Source: an uncultured Coriobacteriaceae bacterium | Lineage (GTDB): Bacteria; Actinomycetota; Coriobacteriia; Coriobacteriales; Eggerthellaceae | Direction of reading: 5' to 3' | Length of the DNA stretch: 7,236 nt | Assembly: GCA_900550385.1 (NCBI GenBank) | Contig: URRZ01000097.1 | Location: 1 to 7,236 of the forward strand | In this document: in pieces, positions 6,286 to 7,236 of the stretch | Layout: every line of letters begins with the position of its first letter | Position numbering within the stretch: the stretch's first letter is position 1 | Made by a program: the position numbers and the translations under genes | Notes under the pieces: model-generated | Database searches by the model: none | What the model saw: only the letters and a program-made list of their open reading frames with translations | What the model was told of the DNA's origin: nothing

Positions 6286-6338
6286 GGCGTTTGCCCATCC
6301 CCACAGCATCGGCTCGGGGAAACGGAGCGGCAAACGCC
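6286..6338. repeat. 10-bp inverted repeat between regulator and ligase
   Basis: GGCGTTTGCC (6286-6295) and GGCAAACGCC (6329-6338) are perfect inverted copies, enclosing a second stem TCCCC (6298-6302) / GGGGA (6316-6320). On the minus strand this folds directly at the stop codon of the regulator gene (TAG, 6340-6338). There is no U-tract afterwards, so it is not a standard intrinsic terminator. It could be an attenuator, an mRNA-processing or stabilising hairpin that lets the regulator and the enzyme genes be expressed at different levels, or a pair of operator half-sites, since each arm is itself GGC-N4-GCC. Confidence 0.5.
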
Positions 6339-6922
6339 TAGATAATCGAATCCGCCTGGGGCTTCAGCACCACGGCCAAGAACACGCACGGCTCGCCGCC
6401 GATGGCGATCATGCCGTGCCCGCGGCCGGAATCGTACATGAGGCAATCGCCCGGGCCGAGCTCCTCCACGTGGTCCTCGTAGGCGAAGCGCATCCTGCCG
6501 GAGATGATGAAGTCGAGCTCCTGGCCGGTGTGGTAGGAAAGGTGGATGGGCTTATCCTGCTCCTCCTCCAGGTAAGGCGCCGTGACGACAAACGGTTCGG
6601 CGAGCTTGTCCTTGAGGCGCGCGGCCTTGTGCAGGTATTCAAAGCCGGCACGGCGCTTGATGGACAGCCCCTCGCCTGCACGGGTGAGCGTGTAGCCGGA
6701 TAGATGGGGGTTCTCCCCCGTCAGGATCTCGATGACGTCGACGCCTAGCTTCTTCGCGCACTTGTAGAGGAACGTGAACGACAGATCCTGGTCGCCGGAT
6801 TCCTGGGCGGCGTATTCGGCAAGGCTGCGCCCCGTGGCGTCGGCCATCTCCTGCTGGGTGATATCCATATCCTCGCGCAGCGCCCGGATGCGCCCTGCAA
6901 CTTCTTTGATGTTCGGCTCCAT
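6338..6922 (-). CDS. XRE-family transcriptional regulator with cupin sensor domain
   Basis: A 194-residue protein with two domains. Residues ~5-65 form a helix-turn-helix of the Cro/C1 (XRE) type: VAGRIRALREDMDITQQEMA followed by the recognition region GRSLAEYAAQESGDQDLSFT, then LYKCAKKLGVDVIEIL. Residues ~107-187 are a cupin barrel with the first cupin motif H131-TGQ-E135-(six residues)-G142, preceded by H127, and the second motif around GPGDCLMYDSGRGHG (156-170, H169), so a metal- or small-ligand-binding pocket is plausible. Proteins of this build (PuuR-like) are local regulators that respond to metabolites of the neighbouring pathway. The start at 6922 has AAGGAGG 9 bases upstream, an excellent site. 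It is the first gene of the operon, 114 bases ahead of the ligase, suggesting autoregulation plus control of the enzymes. Ligand unknown; the free acid, its CoA ester or the 2-oxoacid are natural guesses. Confidence 0.92.
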   Translation of the reverse strand: MEPNIKEVAGRIRALREDMDITQQEMADATGRSLAEYAAQESGDQDLSFTFLYKCAKKLGVDVIEILTGENPHLSGYTLTRAGEGLSIKRRAGFEYLHKAARLKDKLAEPFVVTAPYLEEEQDKPIHLSYHTGQELDFIISGRMRFAYEDHVEELGPGDCLMYDSGRGHGMIAIGGEPCVFLAVVLKPQADSII

Positions 6923-6984
6923 GAACGCATTCCTCCTTCGATTCGATGGGACGGCCGCCGCCGTGCAGCGTTCTCAATCGGGAC

Positions 6985-6994
6985 GATCGCGATC
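6985..6994. promoter_or_regulatory. Palindrome in the regulator leader (candidate operator)
   Basis: GATCGCGATC is a perfect 10-bp palindrome, flanked by GGGAC on the left and CCCG on the right so that the symmetry partly extends (CGGGA…CCCG with a 2-base offset). It sits about 63 bases upstream of the regulator ATG, downstream of the possible -10 at 7050-7055. This is where an autorepressor site would be expected for an XRE protein. The evidence is position and symmetry only. Confidence 0.3.
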
Positions 6995-7049
6995 CCGTCA
7001 GCGTGCCGCATCGGGCGCGACACCGGAAAGCAAGCGATCGAGCCTGTTC

Positions 7050-7078
7050 ATTCTAGCGCAACGGATTCGGGGGAGCGC
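7050..7078 (-). promoter_or_regulatory. Possible promoter of the operon
   Basis: On the minus strand TAGAAT (7055-7050) matches 5 of 6 positions of the -10 consensus, but the hexamer 17 bases upstream (GCGCTC) is a poor -35. A second candidate is the extended -10-like TGT-TACGAT at 7109-7101. Either would give a leader of about 120-180 bases before the regulator ATG. Neither is strong. Confidence 0.25.
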
Positions 7079-7236
7079 CTCCTCCGGATCGATACGGCGG
7101 ATCGTAACACGCAAGAAACAATGACCGCGTGCCCCTGCGCGAGAAGCATCCCGAAAAAAATGGCTCTTCGGTGGTTTCTGTGGGAGAGATTCCGGCATAG
7201 GCCCAGCTCAGCGGGCGAAAACAACGATCTGGAACT

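Larger units (their letters stand above)
6923..7236. other. Leader/upstream region of the operon, no gene seen
   Basis: This 314-base stretch has no convincing coding region. A 66-codon minus-strand frame (7198-6998) lacks a good SD and has no recognisable motif. The region is lower in GC near 7101-7170, with an A7 run at 7154-7160, as expected near a promoter. It contains the two tentative promoter/operator elements listed separately and the strong SD of the regulator gene (6931-6938). Nothing shows what gene lies beyond the right edge. Confidence 0.55.

Noticed and set aside
6224..6304. 27-residue N-terminal extension of the ligase
   Set aside because: It would place the start inside the inverted repeat. 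The residues are basic and unlike the family, while the ATG at 6223 has a proper SD and a family-like N-terminus.
6998..7198. 66-codon minus-strand frame upstream of the regulator
   Set aside because: No clear SD, no recognisable motif, and it covers the likely promoter region. A leader peptide cannot be excluded but is unsupported.
1..7236. CRISPR array, tRNA/rRNA, transposase or toxin-antitoxin system
   Set aside because: No regularly spaced repeats, no RNA-gene-like cloverleaf or rRNA words noticed, and no mobile-element or toxin proteins among the supportable coding regions.

Overview
The window holds one compact minus-strand operon covering about 929-6922. To its left is a short, differently styled plus-strand segment (about 1-851). 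High GC, strong G/C preference at third codon positions, tight translational coupling and the protein set (ferredoxin-dependent 2-oxoacid oxidoreductase, AMP-forming acyl-CoA ligase, XRE-cupin regulator) suggest that the operon comes from a strictly anaerobic, high-GC gut-type bacterium. My best guess is a Coriobacteriia/Eggerthellaceae-like actinobacterium. This is an inference from protein style; no database search was possible.

Layout, in the direction of transcription (right to left). 7236-6923 is a leader with a possible promoter and a short palindrome. 6922-6338 encodes an XRE-type regulator with a C-terminal cupin. 6337-6224 is an intergenic spacer with a 10-bp inverted repeat and a perfect 15-bp dyad just ahead of the next ribosome binding site. 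6223-4439 encodes an AMP-forming acyl-CoA synthetase of the medium-chain type. 4439-3666 (GTG start overlapping the previous stop) encodes a P-loop ATPase of unknown role. 3607-3401, 3395-2310, 2307-1462 and 1465-929 encode the delta (2x[4Fe-4S] ferredoxin), alpha (VorB-like), beta (thiamine diphosphate) and gamma subunits of a 2-oxoacid:ferredoxin oxidoreductase.

How they work together: the oxidoreductase interconverts a 2-oxoacid + CoA with an acyl-CoA + CO2 + reduced ferredoxin, and the ligase interconverts that acyl-CoA with the free acid at the cost or gain of ATP. The module can be read as amino-acid fermentation (2-oxoacid to acid) or, run backwards, as acid scavenging (acid to acyl-CoA to 2-oxoacid by reductive carboxylation). 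Branched-chain or aryl substrates are most likely but the sequence does not decide. The regulator presumably senses a small ligand through its cupin. The ATPase is the real unknown of the cluster.

Left segment: 1-443 has no supportable gene. 444-851 encodes the N-terminal ~136 residues of a glycosyltransferase whose remainder is missing. It runs into a 43-base stretch with a single non-G/C base (865-907) and then straight into the tail of the oxidoreductase gamma gene in antisense. The glycosyltransferase looks more like a Desulfovibrionaceae-type protein than a coriobacterial one. The join is therefore either a chimeric assembly or a real recombination boundary, and it is the first thing to check in this window.
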